Source of the DNA: Planctomonas deserti
GTDB lineage: Bacteria > Actinomycetota > Actinomycetes > Actinomycetales > Microbacteriaceae
Direction: 5' to 3'
Assembly: GCF_003067705.1 (NCBI RefSeq)
Contig: NZ_QANL01000002.1
Span: forward strand, 806,001-870,000
Length of the DNA: 64,000 bases
The stretch's first letter is position 1, and every line of letters begins with the position of its first letter. Below, in pieces: positions 54,189 to 63,686 of the stretch. Position numbers and translations under genes: made by a program. Under the pieces are notes generated by a model. That model worked only from the letters and a program-made list of their open reading frames with translations, was not told the DNA's origin and did no database searches.

Positions 54189-55220
54189 ATGAACGCACCA
54201 GACCACAGCACGGACGTCGTCGTGATCGGCGGTGGCCCGGCCGGCCTCGCCGCCGCGGTCATGCTCGCGCGCTCGCTCCGCTCCGTCCTCGTCGTCGACG
54301 CCGGCGAGCCGCGCAACGCGACCGCCGCGGGCGCCCACAACCTGCTCGGCCGGGAGGGCGTGCCGCCCCTCGACCTGCTCACGGCGGGCCGCGCCGAGGC
54401 CGAGGGCTACGGCGCCAGGATCTTGCCCGGGCGAGCCGTTTCCGCGCGACACGTCGACGGCGGCATCGAGGTGGGCCTCGCCGACGGCGCGACCGTCCGC
54501 GCGCGCCGCATGCTCCTCGCCACCGGGCTCGTGGACGAGCTGCCGGACCTTCCGGGCCTCCGCCCGCTCTGGGGGAGGAGCGTGCTGCACTGCCCCTTCT
54601 GCCACGGCTGGGAGGTCCGCGGGCGCCGGATCGGCGTGCTCGGCACGATCCCGCAGAACCTGCATCAGGTGCTCCTGTTCCGCCGGCTGAGCGAGAACGT
54701 CACCCTGTTCCTGCACACCATGCCGGAGCCGGACGACGAGGCCTGGGAGCAGCTCGCCGCGCTCGGCGTCCGCGTCGTGCGGGGCACCGTGCGGGAGCTG
54801 CGCGCGGAGGGGGACGCCCTCCGTTCCGTGGTCCTCGAGGACGGGCACGTGTTCGATCAGGATGCGCTCGTCGTCGCCCCGCGCTTCGTCGCCCGGGGCG
54901 AGCTCTACGAGCAGCTCGGCGGCGAGTTGACCCGCCAGCCGACGGGAGTCTTCGTGCCCGCGGGCCCCGGCGGCCGCACCGACGTGCCCGGCGTGTGGGT
55001 GGCGGGCAACTCGGCGGACCTCACCGCCACCGTCGCGGTGTCCGCTGCAGCGGGCACGAGCACGGGCGCCGCGATCCACGGGGACCTGATGATGGAGGAC
55101 GTGGCCGCGGCCGTGCAGGCCCGGCGCGCGCCGTTCTCCGCGGCGGCCGAGGCTCGCCAGACGCAGCGCCTGCTCGGCGACCGCAGGCACGGCCTCGATT
55201 CCGTGGTCCCGTCGCGCTGA
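54189..55220 (+). CDS. Thioredoxin-reductase-like FAD/NAD(P) oxidoreductase
   Basis: A 343-residue flavoprotein with VVVIGGGPAGLAAAVMLARS for FAD, GRSVLHCPFCHGWEVRGRRI containing a CPFC redox pair, and GVWVAGNSADLTATVAVSAA closing the FAD site. The first Cys pair and following GWE are typical of TrxR-like reductases without dedicated thioredoxin. AGGAGGAACC precedes the ATG. Probably co-transcribed with the methyltransferase under the XRE-cupin protein. Confidence 0.87.
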   Translation: MNAPDHSTDVVVIGGGPAGLAAAVMLARSLRSVLVVDAGEPRNATAAGAHNLLGREGVPPLDLLTAGRAEAEGYGARILPGRAVSARHVDGGIEVGLADGATVRARRMLLATGLVDELPDLPGLRPLWGRSVLHCPFCHGWEVRGRRIGVLGTIPQNLHQVLLFRRLSENVTLFLHTMPEPDDEAWEQLAALGVRVVRGTVRELRAEGDALRSVVLEDGHVFDQDALVVAPRFVARGELYEQLGGELTRQPTGVFVPAGPGGRTDVPGVWVAGNSADLTATVAVSAAAGTSTGAAIHGDLMMEDVAAAVQARRAPFSAAAEARQTQRLLGDRRHGLDSVVPSR

Positions 55221-55234
55221 GCCTGTCCGGCACA

Positions 55235-55278
55235 ACGACGACGGAGCCGGGTCCTCGTGGACCCGGCTCCGTCGTCGT
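55235..55278. terminator. 20-pair perfect hairpin between convergent genes
   Basis: 55235-55254 and 55259-55278 are exact reverse complements around TCGT. It ends both the oxidoreductase transcript and the convergent kgd transcript. Confidence 0.9.
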
Positions 55279-55292
55279 GACGTGCGTTGCGC

Positions 55293-58200
55293 TTACGCCA
55301 GCGCGCGATTGATGAGCTGCTCCTGCTCGCGGCCGTGGCGCTTCGCCGAGCCGGCGGCGGGGGAGGCGGCGGCGGGGCGGGACACGACCTTCAGCTCCCG
55401 GCCGCCGAGGGCCTTGGTCCCCTCCATGCACATGAACGGCCAGGCGCCCTGGTTCTCCGGCTCCTCCTGCACCCAGACGAGCTCGGCGTTCGGGTACTGG
55501 TCCACGACGCTCTTCAGCTGGTCCGCGGGCAGCGGGTAGAACTGCTCCATGCGCACGAGGGCGACGGAGGTGTCCTGGCGCTTCTCGAGCTCGCCGAGCA
55601 GGTCGTAGTGCAGCTTGCCCGCGTGCAGCAGCACGCGGCGCACGGCACCCTTGTCCGGCACCCGGCGGTCGTCGAGGACGGGCTCGAAGCGGCCGGTCGT
55701 GAAGTCGGCGACCGCGCTGGTCGCGCCGCGGAGCCGCAGCATGGCCTTCGGCGTGAAGACCACGAGCGGGCGGCGCGGGCGCGCGTACGCCTGGCGGCGC
55801 AGCAGGTGGAAGTACGATGCGGGCGTCGACGGCCGGGCCACGGTCATGTTGTTCTCGGCGCACAGCTGGAGGTAGCGCTCGATGCGGCCGGACGAGTGGT
55901 CCGGTCCCTGGCCCTCGTAGCCGTGCGGCAGCAGCAGCACGACGGAGGAGCGCTGGCCCCACTTCTGCTCGGCGGACGAGATGAACTCGTCGATGATGGT
56001 CTGGGCGCCGTTGGCGAAGTCGCCGAACTGCGCCTCCCACAGCACGAGGGCGTCCGCCCGCTCCACGGAGTAGCCGTACTCGAAGCCCATGGCCGCGTAC
56101 TCGCTGAGCAGCGAGTCGTAGACCCAGAACTTCGCCTGCTTCTCGGACAGGTTGGCGAGCGGGAGGAACTCCTGCCCGTTCTGCCGGTCGTGCAGCACGG
56201 CGTGCCGCTGCACGAACGTGCCGCGCCTGGCGTCCTGGCCGACGAGGCGCACCGGCGTGCCCTCGACGAGCAGCGAGCCGATCGCCGCGAGCTCGCCGAA
56301 GGACCAGTCGATGCCGCCGTTGCGGCTCATCTCGACGCGCTTGCGCATGAGCGCCTGCAGCTTCGGGTGGATGGTGAAGCCCGCGGGCGGGTTCTCGTGC
56401 GCGTCGCCGATCGCGGCGAGCGTCGACTCCGAGATGGCGGTGCTCTCGGGCTCGCCCGAGGCGTCGTCCTGCTGCGAGTCGGGGCGCTCGAGGTCGGCGA
56501 TCGCGCCGTCGTCGCCGACGGTGATCGGGATGGACGCGGTCTGCGCGGCGTGGGTCTCCGCGAACGCGCGCTCGAGGCGGTCCTGGAAGTCGCGGTGCGC
56601 GGCCTCGTACTCGTCCTGCGTGATGTCACCACGGCCGACGAGCGCCTCGGTGTACAGCTTGCGGACGGAGCGCTTCGCCTCGATGAGGTTGTACATCAGC
56701 GGCTGGGTCATCGACGGGTCGTCGCCCTCGTTGTGGCCGCGCCTGCGGTAGCAGATGAGGTCGATGACGATGTCGCGCTTGAACTCCTGGCGGTAGCGGA
56801 ACGCGAGGTTCGCCACCCGGGCCACGGCCTCCGGGTCGTCGCCGTTCACGTGCAGCACGGGCGCCTGGATGCTCTTGGCGATGTCCGTCGAGTACACCGA
56901 CGAGCGGGACTCGGTCGGAGGGGTCGTGAATCCCACCTGGTTGTTGATGACGATGTGCACGGTGCCACCCGTGCGGTACGCCCGCAGCTGGGAGAGCTGC
57001 AGCGTCTCGAAGACGACGCCCTGTCCCGCCATCGACGCGTCGCCGTGGATGAGGATGGGCAGCACGGGGAAGGTGCCGACGGGCTTCCGGTCCTGCTTCG
57101 CCCGCACGATGCCCTCGAGCACGCCGTTGACCGCCTCGAGGTGCGAGGGGTTCGCGGCGAGGTACACCGGCATCTCCTCGCCGTTGGCGCCGCGGAACGT
57201 GCCCTCGGTGCCGAGGTGGTACTTCACGTCGCCCGAGCCCTGGACCGTGCGCGGGTCCTGGGTGCCCTCGAACTCGCGGAAGATCTGGCCGTACGTCTTG
57301 CCCGCGATGTTCGTGAGCACGTTGAGGCGGCCGCGGTGCGCCATGCCGATGGCGGCCTCGTCGAGACCCTCCTCGGCGGCGGCCTGCAGGATCGTGTCGA
57401 GCAGCGAGATGGTGGACTCGCCGCCCTCGAGGCTGAAGCGCTTCTGGCCGACGTACTTGGTCTGCAGGAAGGTCTCGAAGGCCTCGGCCTCGTTGAGCTT
57501 GCGCAGGATGCGCATCTGCTCGTCGTGCGTGGGCTTCGTGTAGGGCACCTCGACGCGCTCCTGGAACCACTGGCGCTGCGCCGGGTCCTGGATGTGCATG
57601 TACTCGATGCCGGTCGTGCGGCAGTAGGAGTCGCGCAGCACGCCGAGGATATCGCGCAGCGCCGCCTGGCGCTTGCCGCCGAAGCCCGCCGTGACGAACT
57701 CGCGGTCCAGGTCCCAGAACGTCAGCCCGTGGGTCTCGATGTCGAGGTCCGGGTGGCTGCGCTGGCGGTACTCGAGCGGGTCGACGTCGGCCATCAGGTG
57801 GCCGCGGACGCGATAGGCGTTGATCAGCTCGTGCACGCGCGCCGTCTTGTTGATGCGCTCGGAGAGGTCGACATGAATGTCCGGCGCCCAGTGGATCGGG
57901 GCGTAGGGGATGCGCAGGGCCGCGAAGATGTTCTCGTAGAAGTCGCGCTTGCCGGTGAGCAGCTCGTGCACGACCTTGAGGAACTCGCCCGACCCGGCGC
58001 CCTGGATGACGCGGTGGTCGTAGGTCGAGGTGAGCGTGATGGTCTTGCCGATGGCCAGCTCGTTCAGGGTCTGCTGCGACGCGCCCTGGAACTCGGCCGG
58101 GTACTCGAGGGCACCGGCGCCGATGATCGAGCCCTGGCCGCGCATGAGGCGCGGCACCGAGTGCACGGTGCCGATGCCGCCCGGGTTGGTGAGGGAGATC

Positions 58201-59270
58201 GTCGTGCCCTGGAAGTCCTCCGCGGTGAGCTTGTTGCCCCGGGCCTTGCGCACCAGCTCCTCGTAGGCGGAGAGGTACTCGCCGAAGGTCATGGTGTCGG
58301 CGCGCTTGATGCTCGGCACGAGCAGGGCGCGGGTGCCGTCCGGCTTCGGGATGTCGATCGCGAGGCCGAGGTTCACGTGGGCGGGCGCGACCACCGACGG
58401 CTTGCCGTTGACCTCGTCGTAGTAGACGTTCTGGCTCGGGAAGTCCTTCAGCGCCTGGACGAGCGCCCAGCCGATGAGGTGGGTGAAGGACACCTTGCCG
58501 CCGCGGGCGCGCTTCAGGTGGTTGTTGATGACGATGCGGTTGTCGATCATCAGCTTCGCCGGGACCGTGCGCACGCTCGTGGCCGTCGGGATGGTGAGGC
58601 TCGCGTCCATGTTGGTCGCGAGGCTCTTCGCCATGCCGCGCAGCGGCGTGACGACGTCCTCGGCCACGGGGGCGGCCTGCTCGGTCGCCGACCTCTTCTG
58701 CGACGTCGAGGGCGCCTCCGCCGGGATCGGCTGGGCCTTCGCGGCGACGGACGTGGTGCGGGCGGTCGGCTGGTTCGGCGTCACGGGAGCGATCGGGTCG
58801 CTCGCCGCCGCGGCGGCGGATGCGGCCGCGTCGGCGTTGCCTGCGACGGGGCCGTCGGTCGCCGTGTCCGGCGCGACCTCGACCGGGATCTGCGGCTCGA
58901 CGTCGCTGTCGATCTCGGTCTCGCGGCGGGTCGTGTCCTGGCTCGCGCCGGTCGCGACGTTCCCCTCCTTGCCGGAGGGGGCATCCGCGGGAGCCCCGAC
59001 GGCCGCAGGGGCGGTGGCGGTGCTCGTGCTCGCCGGCGTGTCCGCCGTCGCACCCGCCCCGCCGTCGCCGGTGTCCACGCCGGCCTCCGACGCCATGGCG
59101 GCGTCGTGGTTCTGCGGCGTGTAATTCTCGAGGATCGGCCACCAGGACCGATCGACGGAGTTCCTGTCCACCGTGAAACGCTCGTACATCTCGTCCACGA
59201 GCCACTCGTTCACACCGAACTCGGCGGCGGTGGCATCCTCTGTTCCGGTCCCGGTCAATTGGCTCGACAC
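55293..59270 (-). CDS. kgd: Multifunctional 2-oxoglutarate decarboxylase/dehydrogenase
   Basis: A 1325-residue actinobacterial fusion of succinyltransferase and E1 of 2-oxoglutarate dehydrogenase, feeding the TCA cycle. Start GTG 59270 (SSQLTGTGTEDATAAEFGVN) is chosen over the longer frame. After an N-terminal segment and a disordered Ala/Pro linker (residues about 45-190) comes an E2-like domain with the active His in YDHRVIQGAGSG; then E1 with AHRGRLNVLTNIAGKTY and the thiamine-binding GDASMAGQGVV; then the transketolase C-terminal part LLPHGYEGQGPDHSS. There is no lipoyl domain, as usual for Kgd/OdhA. GarA-type regulation cannot be seen here. Confidence 0.95.
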   Translation of the reverse strand: MSSQLTGTGTEDATAAEFGVNEWLVDEMYERFTVDRNSVDRSWWPILENYTPQNHDAAMASEAGVDTGDGGAGATADTPASTSTATAPAAVGAPADAPSGKEGNVATGASQDTTRRETEIDSDVEPQIPVEVAPDTATDGPVAGNADAAASAAAAASDPIAPVTPNQPTARTTSVAAKAQPIPAEAPSTSQKRSATEQAAPVAEDVVTPLRGMAKSLATNMDASLTIPTATSVRTVPAKLMIDNRIVINNHLKRARGGKVSFTHLIGWALVQALKDFPSQNVYYDEVNGKPSVVAPAHVNLGLAIDIPKPDGTRALLVPSIKRADTMTFGEYLSAYEELVRKARGNKLTAEDFQGTTISLTNPGGIGTVHSVPRLMRGQGSIIGAGALEYPAEFQGASQQTLNELAIGKTITLTSTYDHRVIQGAGSGEFLKVVHELLTGKRDFYENIFAALRIPYAPIHWAPDIHVDLSERINKTARVHELINAYRVRGHLMADVDPLEYRQRSHPDLDIETHGLTFWDLDREFVTAGFGGKRQAALRDILGVLRDSYCRTTGIEYMHIQDPAQRQWFQERVEVPYTKPTHDEQMRILRKLNEAEAFETFLQTKYVGQKRFSLEGGESTISLLDTILQAAAEEGLDEAAIGMAHRGRLNVLTNIAGKTYGQIFREFEGTQDPRTVQGSGDVKYHLGTEGTFRGANGEEMPVYLAANPSHLEAVNGVLEGIVRAKQDRKPVGTFPVLPILIHGDASMAGQGVVFETLQLSQLRAYRTGGTVHIVINNQVGFTTPPTESRSSVYSTDIAKSIQAPVLHVNGDDPEAVARVANLAFRYRQEFKRDIVIDLICYRRRGHNEGDDPSMTQPLMYNLIEAKRSVRKLYTEALVGRGDITQDEYEAAHRDFQDRLERAFAETHAAQTASIPITVGDDGAIADLERPDSQQDDASGEPESTAISESTLAAIGDAHENPPAGFTIHPKLQALMRKRVEMSRNGGIDWSFGELAAIGSLLVEGTPVRLVGQDARRGTFVQRHAVLHDRQNGQEFLPLANLSEKQAKFWVYDSLLSEYAAMGFEYGYSVERADALVLWEAQFGDFANGAQTIIDEFISSAEQKWGQRSSVVLLLPHGYEGQGPDHSSGRIERYLQLCAENNMTVARPSTPASYFHLLRRQAYARPRRPLVVFTPKAMLRLRGATSAVADFTTGRFEPVLDDRRVPDKGAVRRVLLHAGKLHYDLLGELEKRQDTSVALVRMEQFYPLPADQLKSVVDQYPNAELVWVQEEPENQGAWPFMCMEGTKALGGRELKVVSRPAAASPAAGSAKRHGREQEQLINRALA

Positions 59271-59418
59271 AGCCGCTCGCCCACTCTCTCGCTTCGTTAA
59301 TCCCGGTGAACGGATCAGCCCTGATCCGCCCCACTCTCTCCAACTGACAAGCCTAAACCTTCCGGCAAAGGCGCCTCGCCCGGAACGTCCAGGAAGTCCA
59401 GGAAGTAGCGTTGGATCC

Positions 59419-60858
59419 ATGCGGTTCTACGAGACCAGGCCACGACACGACCTCACCTACTCGGACGTCTTCCTCGTCCCGAGCCACTCGGACGTCGGAA
59501 GCAGGCTCAACGTCTCGCTGGCGCCGAACGACGGCACGGGCGCACAGATCCCCATCGTGTCCGCGAACATGAACTCGGTCACCGGGCCGCGCCTCGCCGC
59601 GTCGCTCGCCCGGCGCGGCGGACTCGGCGTGCTGCCGCAGGACATGCACCTGCAGGACCTCGACGCCGCAATCCGGTGGGTGAAGGACCAGCCCGTCGCC
59701 TACGACACCCCGTTGATCCTCCGCCCGGACGAGACCGTGGCGACGGCGCTCACGAAGCTGCCCGCCGTGCCCGGCCACGGGATCGTGCTGCACGACGAGC
59801 GCGACCGGTACGTCGGCTGCATCGAGGCGTCCCGGCTCGGCACCGCTCTGCCGGACGCGCGGCTCGGCGACCTGCTGCACGGCGCGCTGACCGCGCTGGA
59901 CGCGGACGACGTCACGAGCGCGCGCGACGCCTTCCGGCTGATGACCGACGCCGGCGTCGACTTCGCCCCGGTGCTGCACCACGGCCAGGTGATTGGCACG
60001 CTGAGCCGCAAGAGCGCGCTGCGCTCGACGCTCTACGCGCCCGCCGTCGACGCATCCGGCCGGCTGCTCGTCGCGGCCGCGGTCGGCATCAACGGCGACG
60101 TCGCCGCCAAGGCGAAGGCCCTGGCGTCCGCGGGCGTCGACGTGCTCGTGCTCGACACGGCGCACGGCTACCAGCGCGGCATGCTCGAGGCCATCGCCGC
60201 CGTGAAGGCGCTCGGGCTGTCGCAGCCGATCGTGGCGGGCAACGTCGTGACGGCCGACGCGGTGAAGGCGCTCGTCGAGGTGGGTGCGGACATCCTGAAG
60301 GTCGGCGTCGGCCCGGGTGCCATGTGCACGACGCGCATGATGACGGCCGTCGGTCGTCCCCAGTTCTCCGCGGTGCTCGAGACGGCAGAGGCGGCACGCG
60401 CCGCCGGCGCGCACGTCTGGGCCGACGGCGGCGTGCGCTACCCGCGCGACGTGGCGCTCGCGCTCGCCGCCGGGGCGGCGTCGGTCATGGTCGGCTCCTG
60501 GTTCGCCGGCACGATCGAGGCGCCCGGCATCATCGTCACCGACGACGACGGGCGGCACTACAAGGAGAGCTGGGGAATGGCGTCGACCAAGGCCGTGCAG
60601 GAGCGGTTCGGCCGGCTCGACCCCTACGAGCTCGCCCGCAAGACGCTGTTCGCCGAGGGCATCTCGAGCTCCCGCATCTACCTCGACCCGCAGCGCCCGT
60701 CCGTCGAGGACCTGCTCGACATGATCACGTCCGGGGTGCGCAGCTCCTTCACCTACGCGGGCGCGTCGAGCGTGGACGAGTTCCACGAGCGTGCCCTCGT
60801 CGGCATCCAGTCGGCCGCGGGCTACGAGGAGGGCAAGGCGCTGCCGGTCTCCTGGTGA
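59419..60858 (+). CDS. guaB1: GuaB1-family IMP dehydrogenase-related protein (GMP reductase)
   Basis: A 479-residue TIM barrel with two CBS motifs inserted (residues about 95-205). The catalytic loop is KVGVGPGAMCTTRMM, in which Cys is the nucleophile and Thr follows; DTAHGYQRGMLEAI and GGVRYPRDVALALAAGA bind nucleotide. This is the actinobacterial GuaB1 group, shown in mycobacteria to be a GMP reductase rather than an IMP dehydrogenase. Start ATG 59419 gives MRFYETRPRHDLTYSDVFLV, the family N-terminus. Divergent from kgd. Confidence 0.92.
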   Translation: MRFYETRPRHDLTYSDVFLVPSHSDVGSRLNVSLAPNDGTGAQIPIVSANMNSVTGPRLAASLARRGGLGVLPQDMHLQDLDAAIRWVKDQPVAYDTPLILRPDETVATALTKLPAVPGHGIVLHDERDRYVGCIEASRLGTALPDARLGDLLHGALTALDADDVTSARDAFRLMTDAGVDFAPVLHHGQVIGTLSRKSALRSTLYAPAVDASGRLLVAAAVGINGDVAAKAKALASAGVDVLVLDTAHGYQRGMLEAIAAVKALGLSQPIVAGNVVTADAVKALVEVGADILKVGVGPGAMCTTRMMTAVGRPQFSAVLETAEAARAAGAHVWADGGVRYPRDVALALAAGAASVMVGSWFAGTIEAPGIIVTDDDGRHYKESWGMASTKAVQERFGRLDPYELARKTLFAEGISSSRIYLDPQRPSVEDLLDMITSGVRSSFTYAGASSVDEFHERALVGIQSAAGYEEGKALPVSW

Positions 60859-61051
60859 GGTGGCGTCGGACTCGGTCGGGTGGTTCCGCGCCGCGATCGA
60901 GCGCTCTCCGCGGGGAGGCTTCCCAGCCGGGGCATGACTACACTGGGCCGAATAATGGACGACCCTCCTCCCAGTACGTCGGCGCCGTTCCATTCGGCGC
61001 CGTGCCTGCCCCTCCTTCCTCTTCCCCCGATGACCCGATCGGGAGGCCGCC

Positions 61052-62419
61052 ATGTATGAGTGGATCCTCCTCGGCGTCGGCCTCCTCCTCACGGTGGGCA
61101 CGGGCTTCTTCGTCGCATCCGAGTTCGCGCTCGTCAACCTCGACCGGTCGGACCTCGAGGCCCGCGAGGCCCGGGGTGAGAAGGGCCTCGGCCCCACCAT
61201 CGGCGCCCTGCGCATCACCTCGACGCACCTCTCGAGCGCCCAGCTCGGCATCACCCTGACGACGCTGCTCACCGGCTACACCATGGAGCCCGCGATCAGC
61301 ACGCTGCTGCGCGCGCCGATGGAGGCGCTCGGCGTGCCCGAGGCCGTGCTGCCCGGGATCGGCACCGTGCTCGCGATCTTCATCGCGACCCTGCTGTCCA
61401 TGGTGATCGGCGAGCTCGTGCCCAAGAACTTCGCCCTCGCGCTGCCCCGGCACACCGCCAAGATCGTCATCCCGTTCCAGGTGCTGTTCACGACGGTGTT
61501 CAAGCCCGCCGTGCTGCTGCTCAACAACAGCGCGAACGGCATCCTGCGCCTCCTCGGCATCGAGCCGAAGGAGGAGCTCTCCGGTGCCCGCACGGCAGAG
61601 GAGCTGTCCTCCCTCGTGCGCCGCTCCGCCATGGAGGGGCTCCTGGAGGCCGACACCGCCGTGCTGCTCGACCGCACGCTCATGTTCAGTGCGCACACCG
61701 CCGCGGACGTCATGACGCCCCGCCTGCGGGTGGCCACCGTCGAGCGCGGCGACTCCGCCCAGGACGTGATCGACCTCGCCAAGAGCACCGGCTACTCCCG
61801 GTTCCCGGTCGTCGACCACGACGTCGACGACATCGTCGGCCTCGTGCACGTCAAGCAGGCGGTCGCCGTGCCGCGCGCCAAGCGCGCGCTCGTGCCCGCC
61901 TCCGCGCTGCAGACCGAGCCCGTGCGGGTCCCGGAGACCATGAAGCTCGACTCCATGCTCGGCGAGCTCCGCGGCCGCGGCTACCAGATGGCCATCGTGG
62001 TCGACGAGTACGGCGGCACCGCCGGCGTCGCGACCCTCGAGGACCTCGTCGAGGAGCTCGTCGGCGAGCTGATGGACGAGCACGACCGCGCGCGGGCCGA
62101 CGTCGTCCGCGGCCGCGGGTACACGACGTTCCCCGGCATGCTGCGGCCGGACGAGCTGCTCGACCGCGCCGGCATCACGGTGCCCGAGGACGGCCCGTAC
62201 GAGACGGTCGCCGGCTTCGTGATGAGCGAGATCGGCCGCCTGCCCGTCGTCGGCGACGAGGTCGCGATCGAGGGCGGCGCCCTCCGCGTCGAGCGGCTCG
62301 ACGGACGACGCATCGACCGCATCCGCTACACGCCGACGCCGACCCCGCCGGAGAACGACCGTCCGGTCGACGAGCTGGCCGCCGAGGTCAAGCGACGCAG
62401 GGAGGAGTCCCGTGGATAG
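61052..62419 (+). CDS. CNNM/CBS-pair membrane protein (hemolysin C-like)
   Basis: A 455-residue membrane protein. The DUF21 (CNNM) domain has helices including [20 protein letters not shown] and [20 protein letters not shown] (residues 1-180), then two CBS motifs (residues about 215-335; [53 protein letters not shown]) and a C-terminal CorC-HlyC domain. Such proteins export magnesium or affect cobalt resistance. The next paralogue overlaps its end by eight bases. Confidence 0.88.
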   Translation: MYEWILLGVGLLLTVGTGFFVASEFALVNLDRSDLEAREARGEKGLGPTIGALRITSTHLSSAQLGITLTTLLTGYTMEPAISTLLRAPMEALGVPEAVLPGIGTVLAIFIATLLSMVIGELVPKNFALALPRHTAKIVIPFQVLFTTVFKPAVLLLNNSANGILRLLGIEPKEELSGARTAEELSSLVRRSAMEGLLEADTAVLLDRTLMFSAHTAADVMTPRLRVATVERGDSAQDVIDLAKSTGYSRFPVVDHDVDDIVGLVHVKQAVAVPRAKRALVPASALQTEPVRVPETMKLDSMLGELRGRGYQMAIVVDEYGGTAGVATLEDLVEELVGELMDEHDRARADVVRGRGYTTFPGMLRPDELLDRAGITVPEDGPYETVAGFVMSEIGRLPVVGDEVAIEGGALRVERLDGRRIDRIRYTPTPTPPENDRPVDELAAEVKRRREESRG

Positions 62420-63455
62420 CTACTGGGGCGGCCTCGCCGCACTCGTCGTGCTGCTCGCGCTCAACGCCTTCTTCGTCGGCGCCGAGTTCGGCGTCATCTC
62501 CGCGCGCCGCTCGCAGATCGAGCCGCGTGCCGAAGCGGGCAGCAAGGCCGCGAAGACCACGCTGTGGGCCATGGAGCACGCGACGCTCATGCTGGCGACG
62601 AGCCAGCTGGGCATCACGGTGTGCTCGCTGCTCATCCTCAACGTCTCCGAGCCGGCGATCCACCACCTGCTCGAGATCCCGCTGTCGCTCACGCCGCTGT
62701 CCGAGGAGGCCATCTCCACGGTCGCGTTCGTGATCGCCCTGCTGCTCGTGTCGTTTTTGCACGTGGTGCTCGGCGAGATGGTGCCGAAGAACATCTCGTT
62801 CTCGGTGCCGGACCGCGCGGCCCTGATCCTCGCGCCGCCGCTCGTCTGGGTCGGCCGGGTGTTCAAGCCGATCATCGTGCTGCTGAACGCCACGGCGAAC
62901 GCGGTGCTGCGCCTGTTCCGCGTCGAGCCCAAGAACGAGGCCGCGAGCGCGTTCACCATCGACGAGGTCGCGAACATCGTCGACCAGTCGACCCGCGAGG
63001 GCGTGCTCGAGGACGCGGCGGGCGCGCTCACCGCGGCCTTCGAGTTCACGAACAAGCGCGTCAACGACGTGACGATCGACCTCGACAAGCTGATCGGCCT
63101 GCCGGAGTCCGTGACCCCGGCGCAGGTCGAGGCCGCGGTCGCGCGCAACGGGTTCTCGCGCTACGTCCTCGTGAACGACGAAGGCGAGCCGGTGGGCTAC
63201 CTTCACCTCAAGGACGTCATCGACCTGGACGACGAGGACGAGTTCGACGAGCCCGTTCCAGCCAAGCGCGTGCGCCAGCTGGTCTCGATCTACGAGGCCA
63301 CCGAGCTCGAGGACGCCCTGGCCACCATGCGCCGCTCGGGCGCCCATCTCGCCCGGAGCTTCGACGAGGACGGGCGCACCACGGGCGTCGTGTTCCTCGA
63401 GGACATCATCGAGGAGCTGGTCGGCGAGGTCCAGGACGCCACCCGCCGCTCCTGA
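62412..63455 (+). CDS. CNNM/CBS-pair membrane protein, second paralogue
   Basis: A 347-residue paralogue of the previous gene, with start GTG 62412 inside its 3' end and GGAGG nearby. It has the DUF21 domain (LLALNAFFVGAEFGVISARR; LVSFLHVVLGEMVPKNISF), then a CBS pair (FSRYVLVNDEGEPVGYLHL, SFDEDGRTTGVVFLEDIIEE). It stops after the CBS pair and lacks the CorC-HlyC domain. The two may form a heterodimer. Function in Mg2+ or Co2+ flux is inferred from family. Confidence 0.88.
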   Translation: MDSYWGGLAALVVLLALNAFFVGAEFGVISARRSQIEPRAEAGSKAAKTTLWAMEHATLMLATSQLGITVCSLLILNVSEPAIHHLLEIPLSLTPLSEEAISTVAFVIALLLVSFLHVVLGEMVPKNISFSVPDRAALILAPPLVWVGRVFKPIIVLLNATANAVLRLFRVEPKNEAASAFTIDEVANIVDQSTREGVLEDAAGALTAAFEFTNKRVNDVTIDLDKLIGLPESVTPAQVEAAVARNGFSRYVLVNDEGEPVGYLHLKDVIDLDDEDEFDEPVPAKRVRQLVSIYEATELEDALATMRRSGAHLARSFDEDGRTTGVVFLEDIIEELVGEVQDATRRS

Positions 63456-63533
63456 CCCCGTTCCTCCGGGCGGTGAGTCGCCGGGGCGTCTCAGGGTGTC
63501 CGACCCGCATCCAGGCACACCACGCATCCGGTG

Positions 63534-63616
63534 TTCCGGATTCAGGCTGAAAACGCGACACGCCGCATTCCGGGGGTCCGGGATGCGGCGTGTCGCAGCT
63601 GAGCCTGAATCCGGAA
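63534..63616. terminator. Long composite hairpin between convergent genes
   Basis: Outer arms TTCCGGATTCAGGCT (63534-63548) and AGCCTGAATCCGGAA (63602-63616) are exact complements; inner arms GCGACACGCCGCAT (63555-63568) and ATGCGGCGTGTCGC (63583-63596) also. It probably terminates both sides, and its nested design may be a genomic repeat family. Confidence 0.8.
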
Positions 63617-63686
63617 TGGGGTCCGGGGCGCGGGGTCCGCGGCGTGAGTCTCGCGGCGTGGACTCAGCGGGGTCGGCGGGTGGGGA

